Shown in pieces: positions 21,249 to 28,948 of a stretch of 64,000 bases of DNA. The notes below the pieces were generated by a model. That model saw only the letters and a program-made list of their open reading frames with translations, was not told where the DNA came from and searched no databases. Source of the stretch: Micromonospora_J zhanjiangensis (lineage in GTDB: Bacteria > Actinomycetota > Actinomycetes > Mycobacteriales > Micromonosporaceae). How positions within the stretch are numbered: position 1 is the first letter of the stretch; each line of letters begins with the position of its first letter. A program made the position numbers and the translations under genes. The stretch is taken from positions 186,001 through 250,000 of the forward strand of contig NZ_JBHSBN010000006.1 in assembly GCF_042650605.1 (NCBI RefSeq), in the 5' to 3' direction.

Positions 21249-22709
21249 TCAGCCACGGGGCAGGCGTACCTCTGCGACCGTACCGCCCCCCTCGTGCGGA
21301 CGGAGGGATACCCACCCTTTTTGTCGCTCTATGATGCGTCTGACGAGGTATAGCCCGAGTCCGGCGCCGGGGTACCGCCGCCGGTCGCCCGACTCGCCCT
21401 GCCAGAATCGTTCGAACGCCCGCTCGACGTGCTCCGGCCGGATGCCGACACCCTGGTCGATCACCCGAAACGCCACGGTCTGCGGATCGGCGTCCGCGGT
21501 CACCAGGATGGTCGTCCCCTCGGGGGCGTACTTTCCGGCGTTCGTGGTCAGCTCGGTCAGCACCGTCGACATGCTGGCCCGGTCGCCGAGCGCCTTGGGC
21601 AGCCCGTCCGGCAGCTCCATGGCGAGCCGGCGGCGCAGGTCCGCCGGCAGGTCGGCCGCCGCCGAGCGCAGCGCATCGACCAGCTCGAACGGTACGGGCG
21701 TCGGGTCGCCCACCGGCCCGCTGTCGGTGGCACTGGACAGCAACCGGTCCACCAGGCGGGCCAGTTCGGCGGCCCGCTGACCGATCACCTCGGCCGCCTT
21801 GCGCCGGTCCGGCTCGGGCAGCGAGTCCCAGTGGTTGCTGAGCGTCTCGGCGTACCCCTTGATCACGGTGACCGGGGTGCGCAGCTCGTGGCTGGTGACG
21901 GCGACGAACAGGTCCCGGTCGTGGTCTCGCCGGTGCTGGTCGGTGACGTCCCGGAAGGTGACCACCCGGGAGCTGACCGGGCCGGACAACTCGCCCGAGG
22001 TGATCTGCACCCATCGTCCGTCCGGCAGCCGGTGGTCGACGACCTGCCCGGACGGCGGCACCGGGAACGGCAGCGGGCGGTTTAGCGCCTCGGCCGCCGA
22101 CCGTCCGATGACCTGCTCGGCCGCCGGGTTCCAGAGCCGGACCTGACCGTCCCGGTCGACGATCGCCAGTCCGTCGGCGAGCGCGGCCAGTACCGGCCCG
22201 TCCCCGTGCACCGGCAGCCCGACCTGGTCGCCGTACATGTGGGCGATGCAGGACGCGAGGTAGGTGACCACCGCCTGGTGCTCCGGGCCGGCCCGGTCGT
22301 CCGCCGCGTCGAACAGCGCGTGCAGGCTGCCGACGGCCACCCCGCTGAGCTCCGACCGGGCCGCGAGGATCCGGCCCACCCCGCGTCCGCCCAGGTGGCC
22401 GGCCAGTTCACCGGTCAGCGACTCCCGCCGCAGTTCCTGGGTACGCGGACCGGTCAGCAGCCGGTCGACCAACGGGTCCGACCCGGGCACCGGCCGGCCG
22501 ACGGCCCACTCGGCGATCCCGGTGGCGGCGACGATCCGGCCCTGACCGGCGGCGTACTCGACGAAGATCATCCCGTCCGCGTGGACACTTCGCTGGGCCA
22601 CCCGCAACAACTGCCCCAGCACCGGCAGCCCGGAGTCCCCGGAGTTGATCATTTCGAGTACGACGGTCCGGCCGGCGATGAGCGAGGGATAGTCAGGGTG
22701 ATCCGGCAT
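21249..22709 (-). CDS. GAF-PAS sensor histidine kinase, soluble
   Basis: 486-residue histidine kinase without transmembrane segments. Order: GAF-like domain about 20-165 (VLGQLLRVAQRSVHADGMIF), PAS domain about 170-270 (LADGLAIVDRDGQVRLWNPA; VVTFRDVTDQHRRDHDRD linker), HisKA with phospho-acceptor in VAVTSHELRTPVTVIKGYAE at about 280, and HATPase_c with TELTTNAGKYAPEGT, VIDQGVGIRPEHVERAFERF and GAGLGLYLVRRIIE. It senses a cytoplasmic signal. No response regulator gene is adjacent, so it is an orphan kinase here; instead the next gene encodes an anti-sigma type ATPase, suggesting cross-talk with sigma control. Confidence 0.92.
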   Translation of the reverse strand: MPDHPDYPSLIAGRTVVLEMINSGDSGLPVLGQLLRVAQRSVHADGMIFVEYAAGQGRIVAATGIAEWAVGRPVPGSDPLVDRLLTGPRTQELRRESLTGELAGHLGGRGVGRILAARSELSGVAVGSLHALFDAADDRAGPEHQAVVTYLASCIAHMYGDQVGLPVHGDGPVLAALADGLAIVDRDGQVRLWNPAAEQVIGRSAAEALNRPLPFPVPPSGQVVDHRLPDGRWVQITSGELSGPVSSRVVTFRDVTDQHRRDHDRDLFVAVTSHELRTPVTVIKGYAETLSNHWDSLPEPDRRKAAEVIGQRAAELARLVDRLLSSATDSGPVGDPTPVPFELVDALRSAAADLPADLRRRLAMELPDGLPKALGDRASMSTVLTELTTNAGKYAPEGTTILVTADADPQTVAFRVIDQGVGIRPEHVERAFERFWQGESGDRRRYPGAGLGLYLVRRIIERQKGWVSLRPHEGGGTVAEVRLPRG

Positions 22710-22739
22710 GCCCCGAGTCTGCCCCGACCGGGCGGACGG

Positions 22740-22758
22740 AAGGAAGGGGCCCTCACTG
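22740..22758. repeat. GGGGCCC-type intergenic element
   Basis: GGAAGGAAGGGGCCCTCACTGT lies just after the GDPD stop (minus-strand reading: stop, CAGTGAGGGCCCCTTCC). From memory, elements centred on AAGGGGCCCTT are frequent between genes in Micromonosporaceae; only this one copy is present in the window, so its repeat nature is not shown here. Confidence 0.3.
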
Positions 22759-23595
22759 TCAGCGACCGAGGCGCTCCAGGATCAGCGCCGGCCGGTCGGT
22801 GATGATGCCGTCCACGCCGTGGTCGAGCAGCAGGTCGAGATCGTTCGTCTCGTTGACGGTCCAGACGTAGACCTGGTGCCCGGCCGCCCGCAGGGCGGGG
22901 ATCAACTGCGGTCGGGCCCGGACCAGACCGATTCCCGGCCCGGCGATCTTCGCGCCGAACGGCAACCGGCCCACCCGCAGCCCGGGCGGGATCACCTCCA
23001 GCAACAGCACGGTCGACAGCCGCGGCGCCAGCACCCGCATCCGGCGGACCGCGAGCGCCGAGAAGGACATCACGGTGACCCGTACCGGATCGCTCGGCCG
23101 CGGTTCGAGCAGGCCGTGCTCGCGCAGCAGCGTGGTCAGCCGGCGCTCCACGTCCCCGCCGTACCGGGTGGGGTGTTTGGTCTCGATCAACAGCTCGACC
23201 GGCCGGCCGGCCTCGCGCACCGCGCGCAGCAACCGGTCCAGGGTGAGCAGCCGGGTCCGGGACGGATCGGCGGGTACGTCGGTCGGCGCGTCCTCGGACG
23301 AGGCGCCCGGGTGCCAGGAGCCGAAGTCGAGTTCGTTCAGCTCGGCCAGGGTCCGGGCGCTGACCCGTCCCCGGCCGTTGCTGGTGCGGTCCAACCGCCG
23401 GTCGTGCACGCAGACCAGGTGGCCGTCCCGGGTCAGCCGGACGTCGCACTCCAGCCCGTCGGCGCCCTCGTCGAGGGCCCGCAGGTAGGCGGCCAGGGTG
23501 TGCTCGGGCAGCACCGCCGACGAGCCCCGGTGCGCGAAGACCAGCGGATCCTTCCCGAGCCCGGCCTCGCCGGCGCGGCTGCCTCGATCGTCCAT
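22759..23595 (-). CDS. Glycerophosphodiester phosphodiesterase
   Basis: Hydrolyses glycerophosphodiesters to glycerol-3-phosphate and alcohol; 278 residues of the GDPD family. Catalytic features are FAHRGSSAVLPEHTLAAYLR (His and Glu), ALDEGADGLECDVRLTRDGH (metal-binding Glu/Asp) and VCVHDRRLDRTSNGRG. Later landmarks are VELLIETKHPTR, VYVWTVNETNDLDLLLDHGV and DGIITDRPALI. No signal peptide, so cytoplasmic. ATG at 23595 gives the standard length and is three bases beyond the rhodanese stop, implying co-transcription. Phospholipid turnover is the likely role. Confidence 0.94.
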   Translation of the reverse strand: MDDRGSRAGEAGLGKDPLVFAHRGSSAVLPEHTLAAYLRALDEGADGLECDVRLTRDGHLVCVHDRRLDRTSNGRGRVSARTLAELNELDFGSWHPGASSEDAPTDVPADPSRTRLLTLDRLLRAVREAGRPVELLIETKHPTRYGGDVERRLTTLLREHGLLEPRPSDPVRVTVMSFSALAVRRMRVLAPRLSTVLLLEVIPPGLRVGRLPFGAKIAGPGIGLVRARPQLIPALRAAGHQVYVWTVNETNDLDLLLDHGVDGIITDRPALILERLGR

Positions 23596-23597
23596 GA

Positions 23598-23987
23598 TCA
23601 GATCACTCGGGCCGGTTGTCCGTCCTCGCTGACCATGGGCCGGCCGGTCGCCGCCCACTGGCGCATCCCGCCGGTGAGGTTGCGGACGTTGTCCCAGCCG
23701 TTGCCCATCAGATAGGCCACGACCTGACCGGACCGGCCGCCCGAGCGACAGACCACCACCACGTCCCCCTCGGTGGGAATCTCGGCCAGCCGGGCCGGTA
23801 CGTCGTTCATCGGCAGGTGCCGGGCGTCGGGCGCGTGACCGGCGGCCCACTCGTCCGACTCGCGGACGTCGACGATGTGGGCGCCCTCGGCGACGTCGGC
23901 AGGGGCTACGGAAGGTACGTCAGGTCCGAACACGGCTACCAAGCCTAGGCCAGTGTCGCACCGGCCGTCCGCCGACGGTCCGGACAT
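23598..23987 (-). CDS. Rhodanese-like domain protein
   Basis: Single rhodanese domain, 129 residues from the ATG (about 111 from an alternative GTG at 23933, which fits family length well). DVRESDEWAAGHAPDARHLP is the entry motif and VVVVCRSGGRSGQVVAYLMG holds the active-site cysteine with a CRSGGRS loop that cradles persulfide; GGMRQWAATGRP ends the domain. Such proteins transfer sulfane sulfur or bind it for signalling. Nearly abuts the GDPD gene, but the two activities have no evident link. Confidence 0.9.
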   Translation of the reverse strand: MSGPSADGRCDTGLGLVAVFGPDVPSVAPADVAEGAHIVDVRESDEWAAGHAPDARHLPMNDVPARLAEIPTEGDVVVVCRSGGRSGQVVAYLMGNGWDNVRNLTGGMRQWAATGRPMVSEDGQPARVI

Positions 23988-24003
23988 CCGCGGCCGGCCG
24001 GCC

Positions 24004-24918
24004 TCAGAGCCGGTTGATCCAGCTCGGGTTGTCCCGGACCCAGTGGGCCATGCCGGCCTCCCGGACCGCCCGGAACAGTACGTCCGCCGTGGGATCGAGC
24101 AGCACGTACGAGATCCCGTCGATGTCCTTGGCGTGCGAGGGCAGCTGCACGCCCACCAGGGAGCCGGCGGTCAGGTGACGCAGGCCGAAGACCAGGTCCT
24201 CGATCGGGGCGCCGTTGCTGTCCACGGTGAAGGCCGAACCGATCGCCCGGATCAGCCGGTCGAACTTCAGCGGACTGGTCAGCAGGTCGGCACCGGCGAC
24301 CCGGTCCATGATCGCCCGCAGCAGTTGCTGCTGATGCCGTTGCCGGTCGAAGTCCCCGCCCGGCAGGCCGTACCGCTGCCGGGCGTAGTCGAGCGCGCGG
24401 GCGCCGTCCATCTGCTGGCACCCGACCGGGAAGACCGTGCCGGTGTGGATCGAGCGCACCGGCTCGTCCACGCACATCCGTACGCCGTCGACCAGGTCGA
24501 TCACCTTCTCGAAACCGGAGAAGTCGATCAGTGCGGCCCCGTCGAAGCGGATCCCGGTGAGCTGGCTCAGCGTGGCCGAGAGCAGTCGGGTGCCGCCCTG
24601 GCCCCCGCCGCCGTGCTCGAACGCGGAATTGATCTTGTCGTCACCGCCCGGGTACGTGGCCGTGGGCGGGATCGCGACGTACAGGTCACGCGGAACGGAG
24701 ATCAGATACGCCTGCCGCAGCCCGTCCGGCACGTGCACGATCACGATCGTGTCGGAGCGCGCGTCCGAGTCCGAGGCGTTGGGCCGTTGGTCGGAGCCGA
24801 CCAGCAGGAAGTTGAGCGGCCCGGAGGCGGTGCCGTTCGCCCGACGCGCGGCCGGGTCGAGCAGGCTCTGCCTGGCCACGCTCCGGTCGTACCGTTCGGT
24901 GAGGGCCCGCAGTCCCAC
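24004..24918 (-). CDS. LytR-CpsA-Psr (LCP) family protein, start uncertain
   Basis: Cell-wall ligase-type protein that transfers polyprenyl-linked glycopolymers to peptidoglycan. LCP domain landmarks: FLLVGSDQR, DARSDTIVIVHVPDG, YLISVPRDLYVAIPP, KINSAFEHGG, LIDFSGFEKVIDLVDGVRMC and DYARQRYGLPGGDFDRQRHQ, with the conserved Arg/Asp residues for pyrophosphate-lipid binding. From GTG 24918 it has 304 residues but no membrane anchor. The same frame continues upstream into SPWWARIALVAGAALLIFAV, a typical signal anchor, yet between that and an in-frame TAG at 25051-25053 there is no ATG, GTG or TTG; only ATT at 25035 or two CTG codons. First-listed of three LCP genes. Confidence 0.88.
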   Translation of the reverse strand: MGLRALTERYDRSVARQSLLDPAARRANGTASGPLNFLLVGSDQRPNASDSDARSDTIVIVHVPDGLRQAYLISVPRDLYVAIPPTATYPGGDDKINSAFEHGGGGQGGTRLLSATLSQLTGIRFDGAALIDFSGFEKVIDLVDGVRMCVDEPVRSIHTGTVFPVGCQQMDGARALDYARQRYGLPGGDFDRQRHQQQLLRAIMDRVAGADLLTSPLKFDRLIRAIGSAFTVDSNGAPIEDLVFGLRHLTAGSLVGVQLPSHAKDIDGISYVLLDPTADVLFRAVREAGMAHWVRDNPSWINRL

Positions 24919-25123
24919 CCCGGCGACGACGGCGAAGATCAGCAGTGCCGCCCCGGCGACGAGTGCGATCCGGGCCCACCACGGGCTCCGCTTCGACGTG
25001 AACGTGACCCCTCCCGGACCCGGTCTGGCGCGAATGGCTCTCGCGTCAGACTAAGGGTCCGGTTTGGTCGGCTAGCGGCTTTCGAGGTTTTTGGTGGGCG
25101 GTGCCGCGCCGGCGGTCAGGATT

Positions 25124-26329
25124 TCACTTCTTGGTCGACAGCACGGCCGGGTTGGCGGTGACGAACTGGGCCAGGGTGTCGTTCTTGACCGCCGCGAACA
25201 TCTGCTTGGTCAGCGGGTTGAACACCTCACGCCCGGCCCCGTCGGTGCTGAACGTGCCGCCGTTGGTGCGCAGCATGGTCAGGTCGTTGCCGGTGACGCC
25301 CTTCATCGTGAAGATGAAGTCGGCGATCGGCGCCCCGCCGGTGTCCAGCGTGAACGCCTTGCCGGCCGCCTTCATCAGGGCGTTGAGCTTGGTCGGGTTG
25401 GTCATCGCGCCGCCGTCGATCGCCTTCTTGGCCATCGCCTTGATCAGTTGCTGCTGGTGCTGCTGCCGGTCGTAGTCGCCGTTGCGCAGACCGTAGCGCT
25501 GCCGGGAGTAGTCCAGCGCGGCCCAGCCCGGCATCTCCTGGCAACCGGGCTTGTGCACCACCGGGGTCATCTTCTTGCCGGTCTTCTTGGCGTCGGCGTT
25601 CCACATCGGCTTGCCGTCGACCATCGACATGTGGTGCGACTCGACCCGCTGGTCGACGCAGATCCGGACCGTACCGAGGGCGTCGATCACGCTCTTGAAA
25701 CCGCTGAAGTCGATGATCGCCGCACCGTCGAAGCTGATGCCGGTCATGTTCTTGATCGTCTGTGCCAGCAGTTGGGTGCCGCCGCCCCAACCGCCACCGT
25801 TCTGCGCGCCGAAGAAGAAGGCGCTGTTGATCTTGTCGGTGGTGCCGGCGAACTTGCTCTTGCTGAAGGCCGGGATCCGCGCCTCGGTGTCCCGCGGGAC
25901 GGAGATCAGGAACGCCTGGTCGTGCGAGGCCGGGATGTGCAGGATGATGATCGTGTCCGGCCGGGTGTCGTTCTTGTCCCAGTCGGCGCGCACGTCCACC
26001 CCGAGCAGCAGCATGTCGATCGGGCCTTCGAGGTTCTTGCCGCCCTCGGCCTCGCTCTTGCCCGCCGTGCCGAGCAGGTTGTCCTGGCTGATGTTGTTGG
26101 TCGCGCTGCTGATCAGGGCGTTGCCGCCGACGATGGCGACCCCGCTCAGCATCATCAGCACGGCGCCCGCTATCACCAGCGCCTTGGCCCAGCCCGGGTC
26201 CTTGCGCCGCTTACGCTTGGTTTTCTTACCGTCCGTGTTCGACGGTGGACGGGCGGCTGATCCCGATGAGTACACCGATGCCGCGGGCGGCACCGTTGCG
26301 GCGGCTCGTCCGCGGGTCTGAACCGACAT
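25124..26329 (-). CDS. LytR-CpsA-Psr (LCP) family protein
   Basis: 401-residue LCP enzyme. A basic cytoplasmic N-terminus (GKKTKRKRRKDPGWAK) precedes one membrane anchor at about 57-80 (ALVIAGAVLMMLSGVAIVGG); the extracytoplasmic LCP domain has MLLLGVDVRADW, TRPDTIIILHIPASHDQAFL, ISVPRDTEARIP, TDKINSAFFFGAQNGGGWGG, AIIDFSGFKSVIDALG and LDYSRQRYGLRNGDYDRQQH. A lysine-rich insert (WNADAKKTGKKMTP) before the DYSRQR helix is specific to this copy. The C-terminus ends NPAVLSTKK. The ATG at 26329 starts MSVQTRG. Same strand and spacing as the two flanking LCP genes. Confidence 0.93.
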   Translation of the reverse strand: MSVQTRGRAAATVPPAASVYSSGSAARPPSNTDGKKTKRKRRKDPGWAKALVIAGAVLMMLSGVAIVGGNALISSATNNISQDNLLGTAGKSEAEGGKNLEGPIDMLLLGVDVRADWDKNDTRPDTIIILHIPASHDQAFLISVPRDTEARIPAFSKSKFAGTTDKINSAFFFGAQNGGGWGGGTQLLAQTIKNMTGISFDGAAIIDFSGFKSVIDALGTVRICVDQRVESHHMSMVDGKPMWNADAKKTGKKMTPVVHKPGCQEMPGWAALDYSRQRYGLRNGDYDRQQHQQQLIKAMAKKAIDGGAMTNPTKLNALMKAAGKAFTLDTGGAPIADFIFTMKGVTGNDLTMLRTNGGTFSTDGAGREVFNPLTKQMFAAVKNDTLAQFVTANPAVLSTKK

Positions 26330-26495
26330 GTGTGCTCCAGGTCGCGTGTCGAGGGGCCAGACCACTGTACGGAGTGCGGCGCCTTCCCGCGAGGTCCCCG
26401 TTCACCGGAACTTCACATCCCGAACGGGTCGAGGCACCGTCCACGGCCGCCGACACGGAGCGTCACCAGCGCGGACGGCGCTCGACCGCCGGAAT

Positions 26496-27761
26496 TCAAC
26501 TGCCGTTCGTGGTGCCGGACTTCCCGTTCGATGCCACCCAGTCGGCCACCTTGTCGGCGGCTATCGCCTGATAGAGGCTCAGCGCCTTGGGTCGGTCGGA
26601 GAGCACGACCGACTGACCGTCGATCGTCTGACCGCCCAGGTTCGGGCTGGTCATGAAGTGCAGGTTCTCGCCCCGCAGGTGGCGGAACTGGGTCGCCGTG
26701 TCGAGAAGCGAGAAGTCCTTGTCCACCGTGACCGCCTTGGTGACGGAGCTGAGGAAGGCGTTCAGCTTCGCCGGGTTGCTCAGCGTACCGGTGCTGGCCG
26801 CCTTGTCCATGATCGCGCGGAGGAACTCCTGCTGGTGCCGCATCCGGGCGAAGTCACCGTCGGGGAACTGCTTGCGCTGCCGGACCCAGTCGAGCGCGGT
26901 CGCGCCGTCCATGTGCTGGACGCCCTTCTTGAACTTGCGGAACGGCTTGTGGATCGAGGTGATGTCCCGGTCCACCTTCAGGTCGACCCCGCCGAGCGCG
27001 TCGGTGACCTCCTTGAAGCCGCCGAAGTCGATCGCGGCGACGTTGTCGATCCGCACGTCGCTGAAGCACTCGACGGTACGCACGGCGAGCGGCAGGCCAC
27101 CCTCGGCGAAGGCGGCGTTGATCTTCTCACGCTGACCGCTGTCACAGGCCGCGCCGGCGCTCTGCGGCACCGGTACGTACAGGTCGCGCGGGATGGAGAC
27201 CAGGTAGGCCCGGTCGTGACTGGCCGGGACGTGCATCAGGATGATCGTGTCGGACCGCCAGGCACCGGCCTTGTCGAGCGCCGCCGACGGGTCCCGCGAG
27301 TCGCTGCCGACCAGCAGGATGTTGAACGCGCCCTCGACGGTCTTGGCCGGCCGCTGGCTGCCGATCCCGTTGAACGCGTCGGTGCGCTTCAGCTCGTCGT
27401 TGAGGTTGTTGGCGTAGATCCAGGCGCCCACGCCGCCCAGCAGGGCGAGCACGACCACCACGGCGCCGACGACCATGGCGATGCGGCCCCAGCGGGGACG
27501 ACGACCGCGGCGGGGCGCACCGCCGTACCGGCCGGGTCCGTCCGGTGGGCCGCCCGGTCCGCCCGGTCCACCGGGGCCGGCCGGTCCACCGTCGTGCAGT
27601 CCGCGGCTCTGCTCGGGGGTGCCGAGGAACCGGGCCCGACCCGCGGCCCGGGTGGCGCCGGCCGATCCCGCGGCGGGCACCGAGGCGCGTCCGGACGCGC
27701 CGCCGGTGGCCCGGGCGAAGCCGGAGCCGGGGTGAGGGCCGGGGGGATAGGTCGCTGACAT
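26496..27761 (-). CDS. LytR-CpsA-Psr (LCP) family protein
   Basis: 421-residue LCP enzyme with a long Pro/Gly/Arg-rich cytoplasmic N-terminus (PGGPGGPGGPPDGPGRYGG), a membrane anchor at about 98-122 (IAMVVGAVVVVLALLGGVGA) and the LCP domain: FNILLVGSDSRDPSAALD, WRSDTIILMHVPASHDRAYL, VSIPRDLYVPVP, KINAAFAEGGLPLAVRTVEC, AAIDFGGFKEVTDALGGVDL and LDWVRQRKQFPDGDFARMRH. Start ATG 27761 chosen as the first Met before the family-typical tail. It is followed by two further LCP genes and preceded by a nucleotide-sugar epimerase gene, a setting that suits attachment of a surface glycopolymer. Confidence 0.92.
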   Translation of the reverse strand: MSATYPPGPHPGSGFARATGGASGRASVPAAGSAGATRAAGRARFLGTPEQSRGLHDGGPAGPGGPGGPGGPPDGPGRYGGAPRRGRRPRWGRIAMVVGAVVVVLALLGGVGAWIYANNLNDELKRTDAFNGIGSQRPAKTVEGAFNILLVGSDSRDPSAALDKAGAWRSDTIILMHVPASHDRAYLVSIPRDLYVPVPQSAGAACDSGQREKINAAFAEGGLPLAVRTVECFSDVRIDNVAAIDFGGFKEVTDALGGVDLKVDRDITSIHKPFRKFKKGVQHMDGATALDWVRQRKQFPDGDFARMRHQQEFLRAIMDKAASTGTLSNPAKLNAFLSSVTKAVTVDKDFSLLDTATQFRHLRGENLHFMTSPNLGGQTIDGQSVVLSDRPKALSLYQAIAADKVADWVASNGKSGTTNGS

Positions 27762-27841
27762 GCCACTCAGGGTACGTAGCCCGGCCAAGAGGAGTCTTCA
27801 GGCGAAGCGGGGATTCGGGCGGAATGTTGCCCGTGTCCGGA

Positions 27842-28819
27842 TTATCCCAGTCGCTGGCTGAAGTGTTCGATGGTGCGCCGTAACCCTTCGTCAGGGGCCA
27901 CCACCGGTTCGTATCCGAGCCGTTCACGAGCCAGGGTGAGGTCCGGCCTGCGCTTTTCGGGGTCGTCGCCGGGTCGGGTGACGTAGGTCACCTCCGACGA
28001 ACTGCCCGTCATGGCGACGATCAGCTCGGCCAACTCCCGCATGGACACCTCGTGCTCGGTGCCGCAGTTGATCGGGCCGGTCTCGGTGGAGTCGAGCAAC
28101 AGCAGGATGCCCCGGACCAGATCGTCGACGTAGCAGATCGACCGGGTCTGCGCGCCGGTGCCGTGCACGGTCAGCGGTTCGCCGCGCAGCGCCTGGGTGA
28201 TGAACGCCGGGATGGCCCGCCCGTCGTCCGGCCGCATCCGCGGCCCGTACGTGTTGAAGATCCGGACGATGCCGACGTCCAACCCGTGGTAGCGGTGGTA
28301 CGCCATGGTGGCCGCCTCGGCGAACCGCTTCGCCTCGTCGTAGACGCTGCGTACGCCGATCGGGTTCACGTTGCCCCAGTACGTCTCCGGCTGCGGGTGC
28401 ACGCTCGGGTCGCCGTACGCCTCGGAGGTGGAGGCCATCAGGAAGCGGGCCCGGTCCGCGACCGCCCGGTCCAGCAGGTGCAGGGTGGCGACCGAACCGA
28501 CCCGGAGAATCTCCACCGGCAGCGTGGGGAAGTCCTTGGGGCTGGCCGGCGAGGCCATGTGCAGGATCGCGTCGAACCGCTCGGCGACGGCCGGGTGGTG
28601 CGCCGGCAGTCCGTCGGAGACGTCCGCCTCGACGAGGGTGAACCGCGGGTGGTCGGCCAGCTGCGCGAGGTTGTCCTTGGACCCGGTCACGAAGTTGTCC
28701 ACGACCACGACCGTGCAGCCCCGCCCGATCAGGGCGTCGACCAGATGGGACGGGACGAAACCGGCCCCGCCGGAGACGAGAACCCGGCTGCCGGGTCCGA
28801 AACGCTGGGCTACCACCAT
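27842..28819 (-). CDS. NAD-dependent epimerase/dehydratase, UDP-glucuronate decarboxylase-like
   Basis: 325-residue extended short-chain dehydrogenase that modifies a nucleotide sugar. The Rossmann motif is LVSGGAGFVPSHLVDALI, slightly altered from the usual GxxGxxG ending (VPSH for LGSH). The catalytic Ser is in MASTSEAYGDP and Tyr/Lys in VYDEAKRFAEA; IVRIFNTYGPRMRPDDGRAI and QTRSICYVDDLVRGILLLL are strongly like UXS (UDP-xylose synthase) enzymes. Substrate remains an inference. Upstream of three LCP genes on the same strand, consistent with supply of a sugar for a wall polymer. Confidence 0.88.
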   Translation of the reverse strand: MVVAQRFGPGSRVLVSGGAGFVPSHLVDALIGRGCTVVVVDNFVTGSKDNLAQLADHPRFTLVEADVSDGLPAHHPAVAERFDAILHMASPASPKDFPTLPVEILRVGSVATLHLLDRAVADRARFLMASTSEAYGDPSVHPQPETYWGNVNPIGVRSVYDEAKRFAEAATMAYHRYHGLDVGIVRIFNTYGPRMRPDDGRAIPAFITQALRGEPLTVHGTGAQTRSICYVDDLVRGILLLLDSTETGPINCGTEHEVSMRELAELIVAMTGSSSEVTYVTRPGDDPEKRRPDLTLARERLGYEPVVAPDEGLRRTIEHFSQRLG

Positions 28820-28892
28820 GCGGTCAGCCTACCCAGATCGCCGATCACCGACTCGCCGGCCGTCGGACCCGTCGGGTCCGACCCGGATACGC

Positions 28893-28931
28893 GCGGCGCC
28901 CCGCCCGGTCGATGACCGGACGGGGCGCCGC
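28893..28931. terminator. Hairpin terminator after the actP-type gene
   Basis: GCGGCGCCCCGCCCGGTC (28893-28910) pairs with GACCGGACGGGGCGCCGC (28914-28931) over 18 bp with one mismatch and a 3-base loop, 18 bases beyond the symporter stop. A second, smaller perfect hairpin (GTCGGACCC, 28862-28870 with 28874-28882) follows on the same transcript. Confidence 0.7.
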
Positions 28932-28948
28932 TTTCGGGGGGTGGAGGG

